Shown here piece by piece: positions 32,953 through 40,465 of a stretch of 44,407 bases of DNA. Both the position numbers and the translations under genes were made by a program. The stretch spans positions 1 to 44,407 of the forward strand of contig NZ_GG666047.1 of assembly GCF_000156575.1 (NCBI RefSeq). Reading direction: 5' to 3'. The notes below the pieces were generated by a model. The model saw only the letters and a list, made by a program, of their open reading frames with translations, ran no database searches and was not told the origin of the DNA. How positions within the stretch are numbered: the first letter of the stretch is position 1; every line of letters starts with the position of its first letter. This stretch comes from Anaerococcus lactolyticus ATCC 51172 (GTDB taxonomy: Bacteria; Bacillota; Clostridia; Tissierellales; Peptoniphilaceae).

Positions 32953-34857
32953 CTATTCTCCAACTTTATTTACATTCAAAATCTTTCTTATAACCAAGTC
33001 AGCGTAAGCTTGACTACCTTCCACATTTGGGTGGGTCCTGTCAACAGCTAAGAGCTCTGGTCTATCCTTAACATATTCACGCCAGTTAATTAGGTGGGCT
33101 TTAGGATTATCATCGACAAAGTCTTTCATATCCTTATTAACCTTGTCCATGTAGGATTGAAGGTGGGAGGTGTTTACAAAATATACATCTCTTCCATCAG
33201 CAATATCCATTATAGCCTGCATGTCTTTGTGGTTGGCAGATCCATTTGATCCAAGTGATATAAGGATTATATCGCCGAGACCAACATTATTTTTAATATT
33301 TTGCAAAATTTCTGGCCCTGCTGGCATATCCCTGCCTACCTTGCCGTCAAGGTAGAGGTTTGGTACGTAGGCTCTTAGGTACTTATCAATGTTTATAAGG
33401 ACTGAATCGCCTACAGCAGTGATGTGGAGGTCTCTGACATAGAAAAGTTCATTTTCTGTGAAATCAAAATCATCATAGGCTTTTTCCTTAAAGTTCTTTG
33501 ATGATTTTTTCACCTCATCTTTTTTATCTTCATCTTTGTCTTTTTCTTCTTTATCTTTTTCTTCGTCGTCATCGCTAGGAGAATCTTTTTTATCCTTATC
33601 TAGCTTTTCTTTTTCTTCTTCATCTTTATTATGAGTTTTGAAAGACTCGTTATTTTTCTTGATTTCTTCTTCGCTCTGTGCAAACCTAGCCTTAAGCTCA
33701 GCCATATCCTTTTCTTTCTGGTTGCCAATGGCAAGGGAAATAGCATTTAAGATAGCAAGACCAACAAGTGGAACTATAATTAAGTATTTATTAATTCTCT
33801 TTCTGTCAAAAAGTATGTGGCATACTTCACCCATGAATATTATCCATATTACTTGTAATCCATAGAATAAGAATTTATTTTCTAAGAGGTTGATCAAGAA
33901 ATATGCAAAGAATACTTGGACTACATATTGGAGGATGTATAGGTAGAAGCTCCTCCTGCCTAAGTATTCTAATATCCCACCAAATATAGTGCGAGAAAAT
34001 CCAGCTCCATATTCTATTTCATACTTATAAAGGACTGCAACCAATAAGGCAAAGCTTAGGGTGTAGACAAGGAAGAAGGACCTATAAATCCAAATATTTT
34101 CACCGTTTATAAAAAACATTGGCAAGAAAATACATAAGCCCAAGATGCCTATAGCAATCCTTAGGTGATTTTGATTTAATTCTATCCTATCCCTGTATTT
34201 TAAATACAAGAGGTAGAAGGCCATTCCGAAGAAAAAGGCATATATTCTTGTATCTGTTCCGTAATAAATGCGTATGATTGGACTATCAGTAAGGGCAAGG
34301 TAAAAAGATATAGCTACACTAGCTATAGCCAAGATGAAAATCATCCAAATCTTTAAGGAGATAGATTTAACCATCCCACCTAAGTACTTAACTATATAAA
34401 AAATTCCTATAAATTGAAGGTAGAGAGCTATGTACCAGAGGTGGACAAAAATATTAAAATTACCATTCCTATCAAAATATGAAGCCCCAGCAATGATTTG
34501 TCTTATATTTTCAAAACCAAAAACTACAGCCAAACTTGATTTGGCAGAGTCATCAAAGATTTCCCTTGCAAAAATCAGGGCAATCACAAGACTTACAAAC
34601 ATAATAAAGACAATCGGAGGAAGGATTTTTTTAACCTTTCTCTTAAGACTTTCAAATATATCTATAGGGGTTAGGTCCCTGTTGAAATTTGCTTTTTCCA
34701 TCAGGAAGCCAGACATTACTAAAAATCCAATTACAGCTAAAAATCCACCTGGCAGGGCGTGACCAAAAAGGTGGTAGGTTGAAACTGCTAAGAGACAAAG
34801 ACCTCTTAGGATATTTAAGTAGCGGAAACTCACTTTTCTTTTAGTTAATTTTTTCAC
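32953..34857 (-). CDS. OatA-like membrane O-acetyltransferase (acyltransferase-3 plus SGNH domain)
   Basis: It probably acetylates a surface glycan such as peptidoglycan muramic acid. The N-terminal acyltransferase-3 domain has about ten spans (RYLNILRGLCLLAVSTYH, then GFLVMSGF). A highly charged Lys/Asp/Glu linker (about residues 380-460) leads to an extracytoplasmic SGNH esterase-like domain with GDS (about 482), SLGSNG and DRTHPN (catalytic Asp-His pair, about 606). The start is taken as GTG at 34857: the preceding GGAGAG is a good ribosome-binding site, while the ATG at 34869 has none and would lie about 3 bases from the transcript start implied by TATAAT at 34879-34884 (minus strand). 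Muramidase resistance is an inference. Confidence 0.9.
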   Translation of the reverse strand: MKKLTKRKVSFRYLNILRGLCLLAVSTYHLFGHALPGGFLAVIGFLVMSGFLMEKANFNRDLTPIDIFESLKRKVKKILPPIVFIMFVSLVIALIFAREIFDDSAKSSLAVVFGFENIRQIIAGASYFDRNGNFNIFVHLWYIALYLQFIGIFYIVKYLGGMVKSISLKIWMIFILAIASVAISFYLALTDSPIIRIYYGTDTRIYAFFFGMAFYLLYLKYRDRIELNQNHLRIAIGILGLCIFLPMFFINGENIWIYRSFFLVYTLSFALLVAVLYKYEIEYGAGFSRTIFGGILEYLGRRSFYLYILQYVVQVFFAYFLINLLENKFLFYGLQVIWIIFMGEVCHILFDRKRINKYLIIVPLVGLAILNAISLAIGNQKEKDMAELKARFAQSEEEIKKNNESFKTHNKDEEEKEKLDKDKKDSPSDDDEEKDKEEKDKDEDKKDEVKKSSKNFKEKAYDDFDFTENELFYVRDLHITAVGDSVLINIDKYLRAYVPNLYLDGKVGRDMPAGPEILQNIKNNVGLGDIILISLGSNGSANHKDMQAIMDIADGRDVYFVNTSHLQSYMDKVNKDMKDFVDDNPKAHLINWREYVKDRPELLAVDRTHPNVEGSQAYADLVIRKILNVNKVGE

Positions 34858-34987
34858 ATTTCTCTCCATAACAAAATCATTATACTCTACTAGAGCTGAT
34901 TTAAAATTATTTTATCCAAAGATTATGAAATAAAAATGTTCACAGTGTTAAATTAGGATAAAGATTATCAAATGCAACTAAAGAAAT

Positions 34988-35017
34988 TTGCATTTTTTGC
35001 GATATGTTGTATATTAT
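34988..35017 (+). promoter_or_regulatory. Promoter of the serS T-box transcript
   Basis: TTGCAT (34988-34993), an 18-base spacer and TATTAT (35012-35017) precede the T-box leader. The leader would start near 35024. Confidence 0.6.
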
Positions 35018-35023
35018 AAGAAA

Positions 35024-35208
35024 TGAAATATTGCTATGACAAGAAGTAGTAGCTGTTAAAGACACTTAGAGAGGGAATGGTTGGTGGAAATTCTCTGTTG
35101 GAGCCAGTGAATCCGTCTTTGAGCAAATAAGAAATTAAGGCAAGCTAAGCTTGTATAATTTGGGTGGCACCACGAGACCTTCGTCCCAATTGGGGAGGGC
35201 TTTTTTTA
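35024..35208 (+). promoter_or_regulatory. Serine T-box riboswitch
   Basis: The leader senses uncharged tRNA-Ser and controls read-through into serS. The conserved T-box sequence GGGTGGCACCACG is at 35162-35174, where TGGCAC pairs with the tRNA 3' end. Stem I closes with AAAGAC and GTCTTT (35115-35120). UCC (35112-35114) lies directly before that closing strand, in the place expected for the specifier codon, and is a serine codon. AGTGA typical of the specifier region is nearby. A terminator follows, and serS begins 22 bases after it. Confidence 0.88.
35177..35207 (+). terminator. T-box leader terminator
   Basis: CCTTCGTCCC and GGGGAGGG pair around AATT and are followed by seven Ts. The competing antiterminator uses the T-box sequence just upstream. 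Confidence 0.85.
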
Positions 35209-35230
35209 TGCATATTTTTAAGGAGAAGAC

Positions 35231-36520
35231 ATGATTGATATTAAATTATTAAGAGAAAATCCAGATTTTGTTAAGGAAAATATTAAGAAAAAATTTCAAG
35301 ATGAAAAATTAGTTTTAGTTGATGAAGTCCTAGAACTTGATGAAAAACTTCGCAGTTACAAGACTGAAGGCGATAGATTAAGAAGTGAAAGAAACAAGAC
35401 ATCTAAAGAAATTGGTGCTCTTATGGGTCAAGGAAAAAAAGAAGAAGCTGAAAAGGTTAAGGCCCATGTAGTAGAAATTAATGACGAATTAGTCCACATC
35501 GAAGAGGAAACTGCTAGACTTAACGAAGAAGTTAAGAAAAGAATGCAAGTCATCCCACAAATCATAGACGAAACAGTGCCTTTAGGTAAGGATGATACAG
35601 AAAATGTAGAAATCGAAAGATTTGGTGAACCAGTAGTACCAGACTTCGAAGTTCCTTACCACATCGACATCATGGAAAGCTTTGATGGTATCGACCTTGA
35701 TTCATCAAGAAATACTTCAGGTGCAGGATTCTATTACCTAAAGGGTGACATAGCAAGACTTCACTCAGCTATTCTTTCCTACGCGAGAGACTTTATGATT
35801 GATAGGGGTTACACATATTTTGTTCCACCATTTATGATTAGGTCCGAAGTAGTAACAGGTGTTATGTCTTTTGCTGAAATGCAAGATATGATGTATAAAA
35901 TCGAGGGCGAAGACCTCTACCTAATCGGTACTTCTGAACATTCTATGATTGGTAAATTTATCAACACCATCAACGAAGAAGAAAAAATGCCGCTTAAGAT
36001 GACATCATATTCTCCATGTTTTAGAAAAGAAGTTGGGGCTCATGGCATTGAGGAACGTGGAGTTTACCGTATCCACCAATTCGAAAAACAAGAAATGGTA
36101 ATTATTTGTAAACCAGAAGATAGCAAAAAATTATACAACGAACTATGGCAAAATACTGTAGAATTCTTTAGAAGTCTTGAAATCCCAGTAAGAACCCTAG
36201 AATGTTGTTCAGGAGACTTAGCAGACCTTAAGGTGAAATCTTGTGACGTAGAGGCATGGAGCCCACGTCAAGAAAAATATTTCGAAGTTGGATCTTGTTC
36301 AAACCTTGGCGATGCCCAAGCAAGAAGACTTGGAATCAGACTTAGAGGAGAAGATGGAAACTACTTTGCCCATACCTTAAATAACACTGTAGTAGCTCCA
36401 CCAAGAATGCTAATAGCCTTCCTTGAAAACCTACTTCAAGCTGACGGCAGTGTAAAAATCCCAGCACCACTACAAATGTATATGGGTGGAAAAGATAAAA
36501 TCGTACCAACAGCAAAATAA
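35231..36520 (+). CDS. serS: Serine--tRNA ligase
   Basis: A class II aminoacyl-tRNA synthetase that charges tRNA-Ser. An N-terminal coiled-coil arm that contacts the tRNA is clear (about residues 25-105, heptads rich in Glu/Lys, with ERNKTSKEIG). The catalytic core has TSEHSMIG, motif 2 (SPCFRKEVGAHG and YRIHQFEKQEMV) and motif 3 (NNTVVAPPRMLIAFLENL). 429 residues is normal. AAGGAG precedes the ATG. Expression is controlled by the T-box leader, which is consistent with the product's identity. A terminator follows. Confidence 0.97.
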   Translation: MIDIKLLRENPDFVKENIKKKFQDEKLVLVDEVLELDEKLRSYKTEGDRLRSERNKTSKEIGALMGQGKKEEAEKVKAHVVEINDELVHIEEETARLNEEVKKRMQVIPQIIDETVPLGKDDTENVEIERFGEPVVPDFEVPYHIDIMESFDGIDLDSSRNTSGAGFYYLKGDIARLHSAILSYARDFMIDRGYTYFVPPFMIRSEVVTGVMSFAEMQDMMYKIEGEDLYLIGTSEHSMIGKFINTINEEEKMPLKMTSYSPCFRKEVGAHGIEERGVYRIHQFEKQEMVIICKPEDSKKLYNELWQNTVEFFRSLEIPVRTLECCSGDLADLKVKSCDVEAWSPRQEKYFEVGSCSNLGDAQARRLGIRLRGEDGNYFAHTLNNTVVAPPRMLIAFLENLLQADGSVKIPAPLQMYMGGKDKIVPTAK

Positions 36521-36531
36521 ATTTTTGACTT

Positions 36532-36570
36532 AAAAGCACCCCAGCCCGGGTGCTTTTGCAATAATTTTTT
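36532..36570 (+). terminator. Intrinsic terminator after serS
   Basis: AAAAGCACCC (36532-36541) and GGGTGCTTTT (36548-36557) form a 10-bp stem with a 6-base loop, then GCAATAATTTTTTTAA. Confidence 0.85.
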
Positions 36571-36599
36571 TAATTTTAAAAGATAGGGGAAAATCGTTA

Positions 36600-37364
36600 A
36601 TGATCCACAAAAACGATCTTGCAATATTAGAATTTGATGATTCGTATGAATCGGTAATAATGCCAACCCATGAATGGCTAGATATAAAATTACCTAAAAA
36701 ATGTGTTTTTGGATTTTTGGAAGACCATATTGACCAGTATGCAAGGGAAAACAAGGCTAAAAAAATCGCGGAATTTGAATCTGCAACAAAGACCTACCCA
36801 GTTTACCTCACAAAGCATAGGGGTCAGGAAATTTGTCTTGTCCAAGCTCCGGTAGGCTCAGCACCTGCTGCCCAGTTAATGGATTGGCTTATTGGTTATG
36901 GGGTAAGGGAAATAATTTCCACTGGTACATGTGGGTGCTTGATAGATATGCCAGAGTCAACTTTCCTTCTCCCAACAAGAGCCGTAAGACAGGAAGGGAC
37001 AAGCTTTCATTATGTAAAACCTTCCAGGTATATAGGAATAAATCCGATAGCTATATCTGCAATAGAAGATTTATTTAAAGAAAGAAGACTCAAATATAGG
37101 GAAGTTATGACCTGGACTACAGATGGATTTTATAGGGAAACTAAGGATTTGGTAAAATATAGGGTGGAAGAAGGGTGTTCTGTGGTTGAAATGGAATGTT
37201 CTGCCCTGGCAGCTGTGGCGGAGATGAGAAAAGTTATTTGGGGTGAAATTTTATTTACAGCGGATACTTTAGCTGATATAGAAAATTATGACCAAAGAAA
37301 CTGGGCCAGAGACACTTTTGCCTACGCATTAGAACTTGCCATGGATGCGGTTTGCAAAATATAA
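36600..37364 (+). CDS. Nucleoside phosphorylase (PNP/UDP phosphorylase family)
   Basis: A 254-residue member of the purine/uridine phosphorylase family, which cleaves a nucleoside with phosphate to base and ribose-1-phosphate. Family segments visible are APVGSAPAAQLMDWLIGYG, STGTCGCL (phosphate-site region) and SVVEMECSALAAVAEMR, the conserved glutamate stretch that contacts ribose. Sequence alone does not decide between uridine and purine preference; its size fits either. AGGGGA lies upstream of the ATG. It follows the serS terminator, and a bidirectional terminator lies after it. Confidence 0.87.
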   Translation: MIHKNDLAILEFDDSYESVIMPTHEWLDIKLPKKCVFGFLEDHIDQYARENKAKKIAEFESATKTYPVYLTKHRGQEICLVQAPVGSAPAAQLMDWLIGYGVREIISTGTCGCLIDMPESTFLLPTRAVRQEGTSFHYVKPSRYIGINPIAISAIEDLFKERRLKYREVMTWTTDGFYRETKDLVKYRVEEGCSVVEMECSALAAVAEMRKVIWGEILFTADTLADIENYDQRNWARDTFAYALELAMDAVCKI

Positions 37365-37393
37365 ATTTAAGACTTATAAGTGAAGATTAAAAT

Positions 37394-37424
37394 AGAGACT
37401 AAGATTTTTCTTAGTCTCTGTTTG
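37394..37424. terminator. Bidirectional terminator
   Basis: AGAGACTAAG (37394-37403) and CTTAGTCTCT (37410-37419) form a perfect 10-bp stem with a T-rich loop. T-rich sequence lies on both sides and serves the phosphorylase and the convergent FMN reductase. Confidence 0.8.
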
Positions 37425-37427
37425 TAT

Positions 37428-37967
37428 CTAGCCTATAATTTTTCCTGCAAAGTCTACAAAGCTATCGCAGGCAGTTTGAACAAAGTCTCTGGTATCAGTG
37501 ACTAACCTGCCATCCTTATCTATTAGCTCGTTAATTTTTGATAAGTAAACTTCTGGCTGGGCCATAGCTATAAGTCCAACACAGGTGAAGGATTGTTTTA
37601 GGGCAAGGTTGGATGAAACACCACCCATAGAGCCTATAGTTGAGCTAAAAACTGCTGCTGGCTTTCCCTTCCAAAGATTGCCTTCAGGGCCTCTAGAGGC
37701 AATATCTATGGCATTTTTAAGGACTGGGGCAAGGGACCTGTTATATTCTGGTGTTACAAAAATAAAAGCGTCACAAGCCTTGACATCTTCTCTGAGTCTG
37801 GTGTAGGCTGGGTGAACTTCCCCAAGGTCTAGGTCTTGGTTATAAAAAGGCATATCAGCAAGGTCTATAAAATAAGTTTCTTCCTTAATTAGAGAAGCTA
37901 CTTCCTTTGCTAATTTTTTGTTCCATGAATTTTTCCTAAGAGATCCTACTAAGATTCCAATTTTCAT
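37428..37967 (-). CDS. NAD(P)H-dependent FMN reductase family protein
   Basis: A 179-residue flavodoxin-like flavoprotein. The FMN phosphate loop GSLRKNSWNKKLA is near the N-terminus, TPEYNRSLAPVLKNAID (about 94-110) is the family signature, and FSSTIGSMGG lines the flavin site. Homologues reduce FMN, quinones or azo compounds with NAD(P)H; the physiological acceptor here is unknown. GGGAGGAAT precedes the ATG. It appears monocistronic, with a promoter just upstream and a shared terminator after it. Confidence 0.9.
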   Translation of the reverse strand: MKIGILVGSLRKNSWNKKLAKEVASLIKEETYFIDLADMPFYNQDLDLGEVHPAYTRLREDVKACDAFIFVTPEYNRSLAPVLKNAIDIASRGPEGNLWKGKPAAVFSSTIGSMGGVSSNLALKQSFTCVGLIAMAQPEVYLSKINELIDKDGRLVTDTRDFVQTACDSFVDFAGKIIG

Positions 37968-37990
37968 ATATTCCTCCCTTATTTTTATAA

Positions 37991-38020
37991 CTTATACCCA
38001 AAAAACTTCTATTAAAGCAA
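37991..38020 (-). promoter_or_regulatory. Promoter of the FMN reductase gene
   Basis: On the minus strand, TTGCTT (38020-38015), an 18-base spacer and TATAAG (37996-37991), about 24 bases before the start codon. Confidence 0.5.
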
Positions 38021-38035
38021 AAGTGCCAGGAAAAT

Positions 38036-38082
38036 GAACTGCTTCCTTAAGATAAATCAGAGTTTAAGTCTTAAGTCAGTTC
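38036..38082 (-). terminator. Possible terminator after nfnB
   Basis: On the minus strand, GAACTG-A-CTTAAG and CTTAAG-GAAG-CAGTTC can pair around a 15-18 base loop, followed by ATTTTCC. The T-run is short, so termination is uncertain. Confidence 0.4.
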
Positions 38083-38100
38083 AAAATCTTGGCAACTATT

Positions 38101-39495
38101 TTACTTATCGTTTTTATTTCTTATATACTTATCAATATTGGCTGCGGCTTTTTTGCCGGCTCCCATGGCGAGGATTACTGTGGCAGCGCCACTTACAGCG
38201 TCACCTCCTGCAAAAACTCCGTCCTTGCTAGTCATGGTTGTATCATCTATTATAATTCCACCCCAAGATTCGGTTTTTATATCTGGGTTGGTGTGCTTGA
38301 TAAGAGGGTTTGGTGATTGGCCGATTGAAACTATAACAGAGTCAAACTCGACTTCTTCGTATGTGCCAGTAGCAACAGGACGTCTTCTACCTGAGGCGTC
38401 TGGTTCACCAAGTTCCATTTTTTCAACTTTCACAGCCTTAACCCAACCATTTTCGCCGATAATTTCCACTGGGTTGTGAAGGTTCATAAAATTAACGCCT
38501 TCTTCTATGGCGTGGTGGCTTTCTTCTGCCCTTGCAGGCATTTCTTCAAAACTTCTACGATAAACAACGGTCACATCTGCGCCAAGTCTTTTAGCAGATC
38601 TTGCTGCATCCATGGCCACATTTCCACCCCCAACTACGCAGACTTTTTTGCCAACGTGGACTGGTGTGTCATATTCAGGAAACTTGTAGGCTTTCATTAG
38701 GTTCATCCTTGTTAAAAACTCATTGGCAGAATAAACTCCGTTTAGGTTTTCACCAGCAATGCCCAAAAATTTTGGAAGGCCAGCACCAGATGCGATGTAA
38801 ATTGCCTCATAGCCTTGATCATAAAGATCTTCTATAGAAAGAGTCCTGCCAACTATGGTGTTGGTTTTAAGTTTGACTCCAAGGCCGATTACGTTTTTAA
38901 GTTCTGTATTTACAAGTTTTTTTGGAAGTCTAAATTCAGGAATTCCATACATCAAAACCCCACCTGCAGTGTGAAAGGCATCGAAAAGTGTTACCTTATA
39001 GCCAAGTTTTGCTAAATCTGCTGCACAAGTTAGGCCTGATGGTCCAGCTCCAACAACAGCTACCTTTTCTCTATTGGCATAAACTTCGACTGGCTTTTTG
39101 TATTTTTTGTTGTTATGATAGTCTGCTACAAATCTTTCAAGCCTGCCTATACCAACAGGTTCGCCTTTTCTTCCTCTTGTACAAACGCCCTCGCATTGGT
39201 TTTCTTGCGGGCAAACTCTGCCACAAATGGCTGGAAGGTTGTTGGTTTCAGCAATTTTTTCATAGGCAGCATCAAGGTCGCCGTCGACAATAAATTGGAT
39301 AAATTCAGGGATTTTAACAGAAACAGGACAACCAGAAACGCAAGGTTGGTTCTTGCAATGGACGCATCTTTTAGCTTCTTCCATAGCCATCTCTAGGGTG
39401 TAGCCTGTCGCAACTTCCTCGAAATTTTTATTTCTTACCTTAGGGTCTTGTTCAGGCATCTTAACTTTTTCTTGACTCATATTAAATTTTGCCAT
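38101..39495 (-). CDS. nfnB: NADH-dependent reduced ferredoxin:NADP+ oxidoreductase subunit B (NfnB; GltD-like)
   Basis: The large subunit of the electron-bifurcating NfnAB complex, similar to the glutamate synthase small chain. The N-terminus has two iron-sulfur cysteine groups (CVHCKNQPCVSGCP and CGRVCPQENQCEGVC). FAD binding follows at VAVVGAGPSGLTCAADL, and NADPH binding at VCVVGGGNVAMDAARSAKR. 464 residues is normal for either GltD or NfnB. The NfnB assignment rests on the adjacent NfnA-type gene, with which it overlaps by 14 bases, and on the absence of a GltB large subunit nearby. GGGGAGG precedes the start. Confidence 0.9.
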   Translation of the reverse strand: MAKFNMSQEKVKMPEQDPKVRNKNFEEVATGYTLEMAMEEAKRCVHCKNQPCVSGCPVSVKIPEFIQFIVDGDLDAAYEKIAETNNLPAICGRVCPQENQCEGVCTRGRKGEPVGIGRLERFVADYHNNKKYKKPVEVYANREKVAVVGAGPSGLTCAADLAKLGYKVTLFDAFHTAGGVLMYGIPEFRLPKKLVNTELKNVIGLGVKLKTNTIVGRTLSIEDLYDQGYEAIYIASGAGLPKFLGIAGENLNGVYSANEFLTRMNLMKAYKFPEYDTPVHVGKKVCVVGGGNVAMDAARSAKRLGADVTVVYRRSFEEMPARAEESHHAIEEGVNFMNLHNPVEIIGENGWVKAVKVEKMELGEPDASGRRRPVATGTYEEVEFDSVIVSIGQSPNPLIKHTNPDIKTESWGGIIIDDTTMTSKDGVFAGGDAVSGAATVILAMGAGKKAAANIDKYIRNKNDK

Positions 39496-40324
39496 TTCTT
39501 ACCTCCCCAGTTAGGTTACAAATGTGTTCTCTTTCTTCTGTAGCGTAGTTTCTCGACCTGTTCATGGCCTCATCAAAGTCGATTAAAAATCCGTCGAAAT
39601 CTGGGCCATCAACACAGGCAAATTTCATCTCGCCACCAACTGTAAGCCTGCAACATCCACACATACCTGTGCCATCAACCATAATTGAATTCATAGAAAC
39701 TGTTGTTGGAATATTTTTTGGTTTGGTAATGTTAACTACATTTTTCATCATAATGGCAGGGCCAATTGTAAGAACGTGGTCGTAAGATTTTCCTTCATTT
39801 ATTAGGTCTTCTAATACTTGGGTTACAAACCCCTGCCTACCATAGGATCCGTCATCGGTTGTTATGTATAAGTTATCTGAACAAGCTTTAAGCTCATCTT
39901 CTAGAATAATTATGTCTTTATTTTTAAAACCCATGATGACATCGACATTGGCGCCTATTTGGTGAAGGTATTTGGCCTGTGGGTAGGCAATGGCAGTTCC
40001 AAGTCCACCACCGATTACACATACATTTTTGCCTTTTAAATCATCTAATTCGGTAGGCTTTCCAAGAGGGCCAACAAAATCTAAAAATCCATCTCCAGCC
40101 TTAAGGCCGTTCATTCTCATAGTTGTACCACCCACTATTTGGACGATAATTGTTACATTTTCTCCGTCGGTCCCTGAAATGGTGAAAGGCACTCTTTCGC
40201 CCTTTTCATCAAGCCTTAGGATAATAAATTGGCCAGGCAGAGCTTTTTTTGCAATATCCTTGGCTTCTACAACAAACTTAATTGTACTATCATTTAAGTT
40301 TGTTTTTTCTATTATTCTTGCCAT
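39482..40324 (-). CDS. nfnA: NfnA: FAD/NAD-binding oxidoreductase with 2Fe-2S site (PyrK-like)
   Basis: The small subunit of NfnAB, related to dihydroorotate dehydrogenase electron-transfer proteins. FAD-domain residues (PGQFIILRLDEKGERVPFTI) are followed by the NAD domain (VCVIGGGLGTAIAYPQAKYL) and a C-terminal 2Fe-2S site (GTGMCGCCRLTV, then FACVDGPDFDG). The complex couples NADH and reduced ferredoxin oxidation to NADP+ reduction. The start is set at 40324 because AAGGAGG lies just upstream; an ATG six codons earlier would include that ribosome-binding site in the coding region. This gives 280 residues. It is transcribed first, then nfnB. Confidence 0.92.
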   Translation of the reverse strand: MARIIEKTNLNDSTIKFVVEAKDIAKKALPGQFIILRLDEKGERVPFTISGTDGENVTIIVQIVGGTTMRMNGLKAGDGFLDFVGPLGKPTELDDLKGKNVCVIGGGLGTAIAYPQAKYLHQIGANVDVIMGFKNKDIIILEDELKACSDNLYITTDDGSYGRQGFVTQVLEDLINEGKSYDHVLTIGPAIMMKNVVNITKPKNIPTTVSMNSIMVDGTGMCGCCRLTVGGEMKFACVDGPDFDGFLIDFDEAMNRSRNYATEEREHICNLTGEVRNGKI

Positions 40325-40465
40325 AAGTCCTCCTTTTGACAAAGTTATCTATACTTATAATATACTTCAGATAGGTACAAATAAAAATTAGAACTAAGCC
40401 CTAGGTGAAATATTAATTATAAATAGTATTATAGACATACTAAGAGATTTATAGAAGGGAGACTT

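Noticed and set aside
32778-33051. Reading frames overlapping tRNA-Val
   Set aside because: They run through the tRNA gene and its terminator and have no protein-like signature.
38138-39396. Several plus-strand reading frames opposite nfnB
   Set aside because: They are antisense shadows of a clear conserved gene, with no ribosome-binding sites or recognisable motifs.
38101-39495. Glutamate synthase small subunit (GltD) as the primary call
   Set aside because: There is no GltB nearby and an NfnA-type subunit overlaps its start, so NfnB is the better reading.
40325-40342. ATG at 40342 (minus) as the nfnA start
   Set aside because: The AAGGAGG ribosome-binding site would then lie inside the coding sequence; the ATG at 40324 fits it.
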